Shown here: positions 8,313 to 16,388 of the stretch, piece after piece | Layout: the number at the start of each line of letters is the position of its first letter | Numbering within the stretch: the stretch's first letter is position 1 | DNA from: Candidatus Zhuqueibacterota bacterium | GTDB lineage: Bacteria > Zhuqueibacterota > Zhuqueibacteria > Oceanimicrobiales > Oceanimicrobiaceae | NCBI GenBank assembly: GCA_029262005.1 | Contig: JAJDAG010000083.1 | Span: 1-49,448, forward strand | Length of the DNA: 49,448 bases | Direction: 5' to 3' | Notes under the pieces: generated by a model | Told to the model about the DNA's origin: nothing | Seen by the model: the letters and a program-made list of their open reading frames with translations, nothing else | Databases searched by the model: none | Program-made: the position numbers and the translations under genes

Positions 8313-9685
8313 TTTTTACTACCCTTTTTGCTTAATACTTTATAGCCCCAGGAATCTAATTTAAACGTCATGTTAGCAGTAATATTAATCGGCTTTCCGG
8401 AGAAAACATCCGTGAAAATTTGATTTGCGAAACCGGTATTTTGCATCGTCACTGTCTGAGTTTTATCGGAAAGATTGAGTACAACCAAAACCGTATCCTC
8501 AGCCTTATGCCGTATAAAAGCAAATACCGAATTCGCGCTGGCGGTGTTGATTCTTTTCATTGTGCCACCGTGGCTGCCATTCCAGAGAGCTTGGTTGTCT
8601 TTCTTCAAGTTTAACAAAGTCTGGTAGAGTCGACCCATTTTGTGCTCCTGCCACGGAATGACATCTCGTTCAAAGAATGCCAGACGTTTGTCGAGTCCTG
8701 CCTCCTGGCCGCTGTAAACCAAAGGCATTCCCGGAATGGTACCGGCCAGAACTGCGAAGGCTGCAGCGCCGTCACCAAGACGCTCCCGAACCGTACCGTT
8801 CCAGCTATTCTCATCATGGTTGGAAGTAAAGCGCATGCGATATGCATCGACGGGATAGCTGCCGGCCTCAACTGTTAATAGCGAATCCAGACTGGTGGCA
8901 TTCATCTTACCCGCGGCTATTTTATTCATGGATTTAAATGCGACCCAACTATAACTCATGTCAAAGCCGTTTTCATGTAGCTCAGGCCCCTCCCACTCAG
9001 CGAGCATAAACACAGGTTTGATTTTGTCCAGCTCAGTGCGCGCCTCTTTCCAGAAGTCCAACGGCACCATGCCGGCAACATCGCACCTGTAGCCGTCGAT
9101 GTCAGCTTCCTCGACCCAGTACTTCAGAGCCTTGATCTGATAATCGCGCAGGCCTCTTTTGCTATAATCCAGGTCAATAACATCACTCCAGTCTGGAACC
9201 GGTGGAACAAACTCGCCCTGCTCATTTTGAGTAAACCACTCCGGATGGGCCATGGTTAGAGGATTGTCGCACGCGGTGTGGTTCGCGACCCAGTCCAATA
9301 AAACGTACATACCCATCGCATGGACTTTTTTCACCAGCCGCCTGAAATCTTCCATAGTGCCATGCTCTGGATTGATGCCGAAATAATCTTTGACTGAATA
9401 ATAACTACCGAGGCTACCCTTACGATTTTGCACACCAATCGGGTGAACAGGCATGAACCACAAAATTCCCACCCCCATTTCTTGCAACCTTGGCAAATGC
9501 TTTTCGAATTCTGCAAAACTGCCACTTTCCGAGTACTGCCGAAGATTGACTTCATAAATACTGACGTTACGGCTCCACTCGGGATGCGCGATTGCATCAC
9601 CGTGTGTGGAATCAGCATTCTCAACACTGCCGCAAGCTACAAAAACAGCACAAAGCGAAAAAAATAATCGTGTGGTATACTGCAT
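8309..9685 (-). CDS. GH13 alpha-amylase family lipoprotein
   Basis: 458 residues. The N-terminus MQYTTRLFFSLCAVFVAC looks like a lipoprotein signal with Cys18 as the lipidated residue; the -3 position is Phe, which is unusual. The (beta/alpha)8 barrel has all four GH13 regions: I DWVANH (131-136), II DGYRCDVAG with nucleophile Asp202, III MLAEWEG with acid/base Glu230, IV FTSNHDEN with Asp291. A short C-terminal beta domain follows (FAFIRHKAEDTVLVVLNLS). It would hydrolyse alpha-1,4-linked maltodextrins in the periplasm or at the membrane. GGAGAG lies 9 nt before the ATG. The stop overlaps the TTG start of GH57 by 4 nt. It is preceded by a 294-bp gap with a long inverted repeat. Exact specificity unknown. 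Confidence 0.88.
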   Translation of the reverse strand: MQYTTRLFFSLCAVFVACGSVENADSTHGDAIAHPEWSRNVSIYEVNLRQYSESGSFAEFEKHLPRLQEMGVGILWFMPVHPIGVQNRKGSLGSYYSVKDYFGINPEHGTMEDFRRLVKKVHAMGMYVLLDWVANHTACDNPLTMAHPEWFTQNEQGEFVPPVPDWSDVIDLDYSKRGLRDYQIKALKYWVEEADIDGYRCDVAGMVPLDFWKEARTELDKIKPVFMLAEWEGPELHENGFDMSYSWVAFKSMNKIAAGKMNATSLDSLLTVEAGSYPVDAYRMRFTSNHDENSWNGTVRERLGDGAAAFAVLAGTIPGMPLVYSGQEAGLDKRLAFFERDVIPWQEHKMGRLYQTLLNLKKDNQALWNGSHGGTMKRINTASANSVFAFIRHKAEDTVLVVLNLSDKTQTVTMQNTGFANQIFTDVFSGKPINITANMTFKLDSWGYKVLSKKGSKN

Positions 9686-9979
9686 ATTTTAAGTCTCTCC
9701 GTGTTAAGCAGGCAAATATTTATGCCTCGTTTCGCGCCGGTAATGATTAAAACGTCCAACATTTTGAAACGCACATTTAAAATTTCTACTCGCGGCAAAG
9801 TCATATGCCGGGCTCACTCAGCTAGCCGTTTTTGAAATTCTGCCAAAAATGATTCTTGGACAGACAGCACGCACCGGCTTGTCACTCAGGAGGCGTCTTG
9901 TTCGCTTGGTAAACTACTGTAAATCAACAAGATTCCTCCTAAATGACAAGAGTGTTGTGAATTGTTCAGGCTAGTTAAG
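9686..9979. other. 294-bp intergenic region between two GH13 genes
   Basis: No credible gene on either strand. It holds a long imperfect inverted repeat at 9878-9950, close to the end of the upstream gene. The remaining 190 bp before the lipoprotein gene contain a Shine-Dalgarno sequence but no convincing -35/-10 pair. Confidence 0.6.
9878..9950. repeat. Long imperfect inverted repeat (25-bp arms, 23-nt loop)
   Basis: Arms 9878-9902 and 9926-9950 pair at 20 of 25 positions in three perfect blocks: CTTGTCA/TGACAAG, AGGAGG/CCTCCT and TCTTGTT/AACAAGA. Between the blocks are a 3/3 and a 2/2 internal mismatch. The loop is 23 nt. It starts 30 nt after the stop of the 9980-12394 gene. No U-tract follows on the minus strand, so it is not a classical terminator; RNA processing, mRNA stabilisation or a REP-like element are possible. 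Confidence 0.6.
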
Positions 9980-12394
9980 TCAGCGTAGTATCCATACGCC
10001 ACCTGAATAAGCAGCCAAAGTGGTCCTAAAGTTATTTTCAGTAAGCAATGCCGGGCTATCTGCAATCACAGGTTCTGCCGCGCGCAAACCGTAGAACTCG
10101 GGCAAGTCTACTTCTATACTGCGAACCTGGGCGCTTTTATTCAGAGCAACCAGAACACGTTCGTTAAAATCCGAACGCAGATAAATAAAGACATCCTGAT
10201 CAGCGTGCAGTGTTTGAAAATCGCCGTAGCAAAGCGCTGAATGGTCTCGTCTTGCGTGCACGATTTTGCTCACTTCGGTCAACAAACGTTTTTCAGCATG
10301 AGCGAGCTGCTCGCCAAAACGCATCATACGCCGATTATCAGGATCACCTGCGCCCGCCAAGCCTATTTCGTCACCGTAAAAAAGAACCGGCACACCCGGA
10401 ATCGTAAGCAGGTAAGTCATGTAAAGCTTTACTTTGTCATAACTGGCTTCATGATCAACCGTGGGTGGTTTAATCCAGCCTATCTCCTGGGCATCGTTGC
10501 CACCCGGCGCAACATCTTCATCCGCATAGGCAATGAATCTGGGCTTGTCGTGACTGTCCATAACATTGCCCATCAGGTTATTCATACCAAACATGGAGAT
10601 AGTCTTATCCAACTCGCGTGCCAGAATAGCGAAACTAGCGTCCTGATTCAGAAATACATAAATCGCGGTGTCGTACAGATTAAAGTTAAACTGAGCGTCG
10701 AGCTGCCCCTTATTGATATAAGAGCCAATGAGATCGTAGCTGCCGAATGTTTCCCCAATTTGAAAAACTTTATTGCCTGAACGGCTCTCAACTTCAGATC
10801 TTAACTTCCGTGTGAGTTCACGCCAGAAGTGATTCGGAACGTGTTTCACAGCGTCATGCCGGAAACCATCGGCTCCGGATTCATTTAGCCACCACACCGC
10901 GTTACTGGTTACCGCCGCAACGGCCGCGACCGAGCCAGAGTAATCGAAAGATGGCAGAAATGGTTCAAACCAGGTCGTCAGTCTAAATTCATCCCAAAGA
11001 CGGATATTTTTACGTCCATCAGGCAAGTCATAAGTTCCGAACCAGTCCGGATGCTGTTGAAAAAAAGGATGCTCCTGGTGAACATGGTTGGCAACAAAGT
11101 CAAGGAGGACTTTGATGCCCTGTCGGTGTGCTACACGCACCACAGATTTCAATAGATTAAGATCACCAAAACGTGATTCAATGTGTTCGTGGTGCGTAGG
11201 CCAATAACCGTGGTACCCCGAGTAAAATCGGTGCGGTTCCGGCCATTCCCGGAATGCCTGGTCGGTATTTTCATTTAAAGGTGACAGCCACAATACCGTT
11301 ACGCCGAGCGAATCAAAATATCCTTCATTGAGCTTTGCAAGAATACCCTGCAGATCTCCGCCCTGATAATTTGCTTTACCTGACAAGGAATCGTGTACCA
11401 CCGGCTGATTGTTCGTAGTTTCCCCATCGTTAAAGCGATCTACCATCAGCGAGTAGATGATGGCGCTATTCCAGGCCGCGAACTTGTCAGATGCAGCAAC
11501 AGGTTGCCCAGCCCGCAGATGTGTGCTCTGAAGATTACTTGTCTGACCATCGTTGGTAACGGCAAGACGAACCGTGTTGTCTCCCTGCAGCAAACCCGAC
11601 TTTATACGCAGGTGAATTTGTTCCTTATTTACCGTAATTGAACCTGAAGGGAGTAAACGATTGTTTAATAATGCGATAATGTTTTTTTCACGCACAGGCG
11701 CCACTTCATTTCCATTTTCGAAGTAGTATTGTAAAACGGTTTCATTTGCGCGTTTCTCAAACCCGAGCAAGTGTAAGTAAGCTCTGTTCGAGTGACGCGA
11801 CAGGACTTGCACCACCGAGTTATAACTGCCAAAGCCGTTGTCTACTTTATGCGTGTTTTCAGGATCGTAAATTTCCTTATCATCTAGAACAAACTGATAC
11901 AGGTACTGTCCCGGGTCCAGCTCCAATTCAATCTCGTAGGTTCCATCGCCGTCATCATCCTGCATCGGCAAACTGCTTCGGTTCCAATCATTGAATGTGC
12001 CCATTATATTCAACCGAAAGGTGGGCTTGCGGCCGGGCGAAAATTTAATAGTGTGCCTTTGCTTAAACGTCGAAAACACAGGAATATGGTATTCCTGTTG
12101 GTTGAGTTCGAATGAGATGGTGGTAAGTCCCTCAAACCCCATCGCCGGTGTCAGAAACAACTGATTGTTATCCGTGTCGAACTCAATCGCAATGTTCGCA
12201 TGCTGCTTGAAATTGAGGATATATTCCGGGGCATAAAACAGATCACTGACCACAACCCGCTTCACCTTACCCGCCTCAAGTCTGATGGGAGAAATCAGGT
12301 CTGTAATGTCTGTTTCAGCGCTATTCACGCCAATAAATGACAGCAGAACAACGCCAGTCGCGGTTGCAAAATGATAGATCCTCTTCAAAACCAA
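9980..12394 (-). CDS. Exported GH13 amylase with N-terminal CBM48-like module
   Basis: 804 residues with a signal peptide (hydrophobic TATGVVLLSFIGVNSA, cleavage near residue 26). Order: an N-terminal beta-rich part (30-110), an E-set/CBM48-like glucan-binding module with IMGTFNDWN at 130-137 and YLYQFVLDDKE after it, a second E-set-like part (~220-295), then the GH13 barrel from ~310. The catalytic regions are complete: DFVANH (432-437), GFRHDAVKH with nucleophile Asp514, FQIGETFG with Glu548, and MDSHDKPR with Asp616. FYGDEIGLAGAGDPDNRR is typical of maltogenic/neopullulanase-type enzymes. The protein probably trims branched oligosaccharides in the periplasm. Its start is a TTG with no ATG before the signal peptide; a second in-frame TTG lies two codons later, so the exact start is uncertain. 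It follows the symporter gene by 148 bp. Confidence 0.87.
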   Translation of the reverse strand: MVLKRIYHFATATGVVLLSFIGVNSAETDITDLISPIRLEAGKVKRVVVSDLFYAPEYILNFKQHANIAIEFDTDNNQLFLTPAMGFEGLTTISFELNQQEYHIPVFSTFKQRHTIKFSPGRKPTFRLNIMGTFNDWNRSSLPMQDDDGDGTYEIELELDPGQYLYQFVLDDKEIYDPENTHKVDNGFGSYNSVVQVLSRHSNRAYLHLLGFEKRANETVLQYYFENGNEVAPVREKNIIALLNNRLLPSGSITVNKEQIHLRIKSGLLQGDNTVRLAVTNDGQTSNLQSTHLRAGQPVAASDKFAAWNSAIIYSLMVDRFNDGETTNNQPVVHDSLSGKANYQGGDLQGILAKLNEGYFDSLGVTVLWLSPLNENTDQAFREWPEPHRFYSGYHGYWPTHHEHIESRFGDLNLLKSVVRVAHRQGIKVLLDFVANHVHQEHPFFQQHPDWFGTYDLPDGRKNIRLWDEFRLTTWFEPFLPSFDYSGSVAAVAAVTSNAVWWLNESGADGFRHDAVKHVPNHFWRELTRKLRSEVESRSGNKVFQIGETFGSYDLIGSYINKGQLDAQFNFNLYDTAIYVFLNQDASFAILARELDKTISMFGMNNLMGNVMDSHDKPRFIAYADEDVAPGGNDAQEIGWIKPPTVDHEASYDKVKLYMTYLLTIPGVPVLFYGDEIGLAGAGDPDNRRMMRFGEQLAHAEKRLLTEVSKIVHARRDHSALCYGDFQTLHADQDVFIYLRSDFNERVLVALNKSAQVRSIEVDLPEFYGLRAAEPVIADSPALLTENNFRTTLAAYSGGVWILR

Positions 12395-12542
12395 TACCCC
12401 AAAGATTTAATCATAATTAAGATTCCTAATACTGCCTAACCGCAAAGAAAATACGAAATATGAGACGTTCTCCCCTCCGGGCTGCTCGATATAAAGAGTC
12501 AGGCAACTCATGGATTTTCCCAGAGGAACGCTTGCTGCAAAT

Positions 12543-14354
12543 CTATTCAACCTTCACTTCCCCGGATAAATGCCTGAACCAACTGAAATACAATCCGGTT
12601 GACAAGCTGACAAGTATCAGCAGCAGCCAGCTAAGCTGATCCCAGCGTTTCATGATAAGCGCCATACCGGTCAGAAACAGCACCACTTGCCACGGAACCG
12701 CAAAAAATGTTGAGAGCTTGTCACGGCGATTTTCGGTATCTATTTGGGTTTGAACTGAAGGCGAAAGTTTTTTCTTGATCGGCCCCCAGAAGCCAAAAGG
12801 ACGCGTCCTTTTGTAAAACTCCAGCAAAACGCTTTCATCGGTCGGCTTGGTCAGATAAGTCCCAATCACCATGCCCACAAGTGAAGATAGTGTGGCAAAG
12901 ACAAACGCAAAGTATTCAGGGATTTCTGGGGCAACCAGGCGTTGAATCACTGCGGCAATCATACCAACAGCCGTGCCGGCTGCAAAGCCGTAGCCGTTCA
13001 TACGCCACCAGTACCAGCGCGCCAACGTGGGTAAAAGCAAACCTGCACCCAGGCTTGAGGTTATCCAGCCCCAGATCTCGTTTATGTTTTTGATCAGCAG
13101 CATGAACAACAAACCCAATACCACGAGCACCAGTGATGAAACACGGCCATGCAGCATCAACCGCCGCTCACTTGCTCCTGGATTGATGTAAGTCTGATAA
13201 ATGTCCTTTACCCAATAGGCAGCGCCTGCATTCACCGTCGAGTCAAATGTGGACATGGCTGCCGCCATCAGACCGGCTACCAACAGCCCTTTGGCGCCTA
13301 CAGGTACCAGCTGATTGATAACAACAGGAAGAACCGTTTCAGGATCTTGAATGACCCCCTGTTGAACCCCGAGCACTGCGCCCATCATAGCAATAGACAC
13401 AATAAATGGCCAGCGAAATGCCAGCAAAGTTGTCCAGAACAACGAAAGCAATCCGGCTTCACGATCACTTCTCGATGCGAAAAATCGCTGAATCATGTAC
13501 TGACTGGTACCACCACTACCCTCAAGTATCACCTTCAAAAGATAAAATAAAATTGCAATGCCGAAGAGATTATAGATCGAATAAGCTGAATTCGCCGGCA
13601 AATTCATTTCCCATGAAGGCATAAGATTTGTCCAGGCGGCTCTTGTTGTCTCAATGGCCTGGAATCCGCCATCACGCAGAGGCACTGAAATCAAAAATGT
13701 CTCCGGCAAGTTGAACTGGCTTACCGCCAGGATGCAAATATAAATGATCGTACCAAAAATCAGCAAGCCCTGAAAAACATCCGTCCAGACCACACCGTAA
13801 AGACCGCTTGCAACCGTGTAAATCATAGCAAGTACAATCATCAGTGTTGCAGCCCAAAACTGTGGGCTTAGGCCCATTAGAGGTGGCACGCCAAGGAATT
13901 CCGCCACAAATTTTCCAGAACCGATGGCGAAATACGTAATCATGGCAACGGTCATAATAAGAATAGAAACCGCCGCGATAATGCGTGCCACATCTCCCTC
14001 GCGTTCCTTGCCGAACCGAAAGTGCATCCATTCCGCCATGGTCATTACCTCGGCGCGACGATTCCATTTTCCTTGAAAAATCATCAAAAACGCCATAATC
14101 AAAGTGACACCGCCGCGAATCTCGATAAAAAAACCTGTAGCGCCCAACGCAAAAATAAAGGCGGTGTTGATCATGGTTCCGCTGATATCGAGGTTGGACG
14201 CCATGCCGGAGGCGCCAAGCGCCCACCACGGGATATTTCGTTTCCCCAAAAAATAAGACTCTATTCCCTGGGACGCTTTTCGTTGCATAAACAATCCCAC
14301 AAAAATCATAGCAAAGATGTAAACTGCCACAATGGTATAATCGAGAATAGTCAT
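12543..14354 (-). CDS. Sodium:solute symporter (SSS family), probable sugar uptake
   Basis: 603 residues, almost wholly hydrophobic helices (about 13-14 membrane segments), the size of SGLT-like proteins. The N-terminus (ILDYTIVAVYIFAMIFVGLFM, split here by position: residues 3-22) and GKRNIPWWALGASGMASNLDIS match the SSS family; the latter lies at the Na2-site helix TM1. VAGLMAAAMSTFDSTVNAGA matches the TM8 sodium-site signature with adjacent Ser/Thr. The family couples inward Na+ flow to uptake of sugars, amino acids or other solutes. Flanking GH13 genes make maltose, maltodextrin or glucose the likely cargo (inference). The start is well set: AAGGAGGGAGGAAGT directly precedes the ATG. No MFS or ABC maltose transporter is in the window, so this is the only inner-membrane sugar importer here. 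Confidence 0.9.
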   Translation of the reverse strand: MTILDYTIVAVYIFAMIFVGLFMQRKASQGIESYFLGKRNIPWWALGASGMASNLDISGTMINTAFIFALGATGFFIEIRGGVTLIMAFLMIFQGKWNRRAEVMTMAEWMHFRFGKEREGDVARIIAAVSILIMTVAMITYFAIGSGKFVAEFLGVPPLMGLSPQFWAATLMIVLAMIYTVASGLYGVVWTDVFQGLLIFGTIIYICILAVSQFNLPETFLISVPLRDGGFQAIETTRAAWTNLMPSWEMNLPANSAYSIYNLFGIAILFYLLKVILEGSGGTSQYMIQRFFASRSDREAGLLSLFWTTLLAFRWPFIVSIAMMGAVLGVQQGVIQDPETVLPVVINQLVPVGAKGLLVAGLMAAAMSTFDSTVNAGAAYWVKDIYQTYINPGASERRLMLHGRVSSLVLVVLGLLFMLLIKNINEIWGWITSSLGAGLLLPTLARWYWWRMNGYGFAAGTAVGMIAAVIQRLVAPEIPEYFAFVFATLSSLVGMVIGTYLTKPTDESVLLEFYKRTRPFGFWGPIKKKLSPSVQTQIDTENRRDKLSTFFAVPWQVVLFLTGMALIMKRWDQLSWLLLILVSLSTGLYFSWFRHLSGEVKVE

Positions 14355-14485
14355 ACTTCCTCCCTCCTTATCAAGTACCTCATACGATAAACATCTTACT
14401 TAGTGATTGACCGAAAAATCGTGTCCTCGTCATTTCAAACATTGTTCACAAGCGAGAGTCCCTACCCTTTTATTTCAGGTGAGGA

Positions 14486-16273
14486 CTATTTTTTCTTGAG
14501 AATGGCTCCTGCAAAAGGGTCGAGTGTCAAATTGAGCACTCCCTGTTCAATTCCGTATTTTTTTTCACTGAGAAGGTCAACAGCCTGAGAGACACCCGGC
14601 CAGTCAACAGAAATTTCCACAACTTCAGTGGAGGCGCTATTATTTAGCAAAATCAATATTTGCTCGCCATCATAGATTCGTAGGAATCCGTAGAGCTGCC
14701 GGTCGTTGTCCTCAAGCACGGTCTCGATTGAGCCAACCCGTAAAGGCGTATTCTGATGCCGCATACTGATTAGCTTCTTGTAGTAGGTAAACATTTCTGA
14801 ATCAAACTTCACTTCATCCCGCGCTTTGAGATGTGGTAGTACGGCCGTGTAGGTCTCATCCTCGTATTTCAGATCGGGCCAAATCATAGGCTTGCGGTCA
14901 TCCGGGTCGTCGCCGCCCCACATGCCCGCTTCGTCGCCGTAGTAAATCATAGGCGAGCCGATGTAGGTCATTTGAAACAGAGTGATGAGCTTGTGTATTT
15001 TGCGCGCGGTTTCATCCGGCTTCACCGGATTATAATCGGGATTGGCCCTGACACCCGCTTGCCGGTCGTAGTTGCGATCCGGGTTCATGATCATGCTTGC
15101 CATCCGGTCGGTGTCGTGCCCGTCAACGAGATTCATCATCAGCAGGTTGGTGCGCTCAGAATAAAGGCTGCGAACTCTGGCCAACTCTCGCCCAAACTCC
15201 GTGGCGCTCGTTTGCGTGGCCCTATCAGCAAAGAAGTCAACAACCGCCTTTGCAACCGGATAGTTCATGGTGATGTCAAAGCGCTTGCCTCCAACCCACT
15301 CAGCCGCATCACCCCAGATTTCACCGACAGTAATCGCTGCCGGATTGATAGACTTAACCAAGGTTTGCCAATCTTCCCAGAACAATGGGTTGACTTCGTT
15401 GGCAACATCCAACCGCCAGCCATCAATCCCATCCGCGGGGTCGCCATCACCGTTGGGATCCATCCAGCGGCGTGTGATGCTAAAAAAATACTCCCGCACA
15501 GGCGCCACCAGACCTTTATTGTCCTCTCTGAATTCCGGCAATCCTTTGTAATCCCACCAACCGTGGTAGTCGAATTCGTCAACACCGGGAGTTGTGGGAT
15601 CATCCCAGCGCTTCACGTCAAACCAGCCAGCGTACTTCGATTCTTGCTGTTTTGCCACGATGTCCTGAAATGCCCAAAATTGCGTGCCACAATGATTAAA
15701 CACACCATCAATGACGACACGCATGCCCTTGTGATGCGCCTGTTTGATCAATGTGAGAAAGACACTATCGGCGTTGGTGAACGTCCAACTTTTGGGATCA
15801 TTCGTCTCATTCAGAATGATTCGCCAATCCCCTTCGCGGTTGCGCCCGAAATTATTATCGATATGATGGTAACTGCTGGCGTCATACTTGTGCAAAGAAG
15901 GCGCTTCAAAGACCGGGTTAAAATAGATAACATCCACGCCCAATTCATGCAAATAGTCCAGTTTTTCGATGACGCCGACCAGATCACCGCCATAGCGTCG
16001 GTCGAAAACCATTTCATAGAAGTCCTCGTTCCGTTGCTGCTCCCAGGGTTGCAGCGCGTACCAGTCTGAAGTCCACGGATGTACCTGCCAGTCCCAGTCT
16101 CGCTCACCAACAACACGCGCCTTCACAGGATCGTTTTCTATACTGCCATTGCGAAAACGCTCAGGAAAAATTTGATACCAAACAGCGCCGCGCGCCCATT
16201 GCAAATCATGGTTTCCGGCAAAAGTATTTGCGCTGCACAAAAGTGTCAGGAGAATAAGAATTGGTCTTAACAT
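14486..16273 (-). CDS. Exported GH13 cyclomaltodextrinase/neopullulanase-like enzyme
   Basis: 595 residues. Signal peptide MLRPILILLTLLCSANTFA, cut near residue 19. The barrel begins almost at once (AVWYQIFPERF at 30-40) with no N-terminal binding module. The neopullulanase-like block YGGDLVGVIEKLDYL (94-108) and IYFNPVFEAPSLHKYD are present. Catalytic regions: DGVFNH (189-194), DGWRLDVANE with nucleophile Asp289, VGEIWG with Glu318, and VDGHDTDR with Asp387. YYGDEAGMWGGDDPDDRKPM is typical of enzymes acting on maltooligosaccharides and pullulan. A DPNGDGDPADG loop (272-282) before region II could bind calcium. Likely a periplasmic hydrolase acting upstream of the adjacent symporter. The upstream 115-bp gap carries a nested inverted repeat. 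Confidence 0.88.
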   Translation of the reverse strand: MLRPILILLTLLCSANTFAGNHDLQWARGAVWYQIFPERFRNGSIENDPVKARVVGERDWDWQVHPWTSDWYALQPWEQQRNEDFYEMVFDRRYGGDLVGVIEKLDYLHELGVDVIYFNPVFEAPSLHKYDASSYHHIDNNFGRNREGDWRIILNETNDPKSWTFTNADSVFLTLIKQAHHKGMRVVIDGVFNHCGTQFWAFQDIVAKQQESKYAGWFDVKRWDDPTTPGVDEFDYHGWWDYKGLPEFREDNKGLVAPVREYFFSITRRWMDPNGDGDPADGIDGWRLDVANEVNPLFWEDWQTLVKSINPAAITVGEIWGDAAEWVGGKRFDITMNYPVAKAVVDFFADRATQTSATEFGRELARVRSLYSERTNLLMMNLVDGHDTDRMASMIMNPDRNYDRQAGVRANPDYNPVKPDETARKIHKLITLFQMTYIGSPMIYYGDEAGMWGGDDPDDRKPMIWPDLKYEDETYTAVLPHLKARDEVKFDSEMFTYYKKLISMRHQNTPLRVGSIETVLEDNDRQLYGFLRIYDGEQILILLNNSASTEVVEISVDWPGVSQAVDLLSEKKYGIEQGVLNLTLDPFAGAILKKK

Positions 16274-16300
16274 GGTTTTACTCTTTCTTTATATCGCCGC

Positions 16301-16343
16301 TCCTTGCCTCGACTCCGATTATTAATAATTCATGAGGCAAGGA
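16301..16343. repeat. Nested inverted repeat upstream of the 14486-16273 GH13 gene
   Basis: TCCTTGCCTC (16301-16310) and GAGGCAAGGA (16334-16343) are a perfect 10-bp inverted repeat with a 23-nt loop. Inside the loop ATTATTAATAAT (16318-16329) is itself a perfect palindrome. It lies between the end of the large GH13 gene and the ATG at 16273. No T-tract follows on the minus strand, so a leader structure or regulator site is as likely as a terminator. Confidence 0.55.
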
Positions 16344-16388
16344 TGGCCAAGTGAACAAAGGTATCAAATTGAGCCGATAACTACACCG

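Noticed and set aside
14457-14487. Imperfect hairpin at the end of the 14486-16273 gene
   Set aside because: Arms match at 8 of 10 positions, but no T-tract follows; evidence is too weak to call a terminator.
14972-16069. 365-codon plus-strand open frame
   Set aside because: It lies fully antisense inside a GH13 gene with intact catalytic motifs; its translation shows no domain and no ribosome site.
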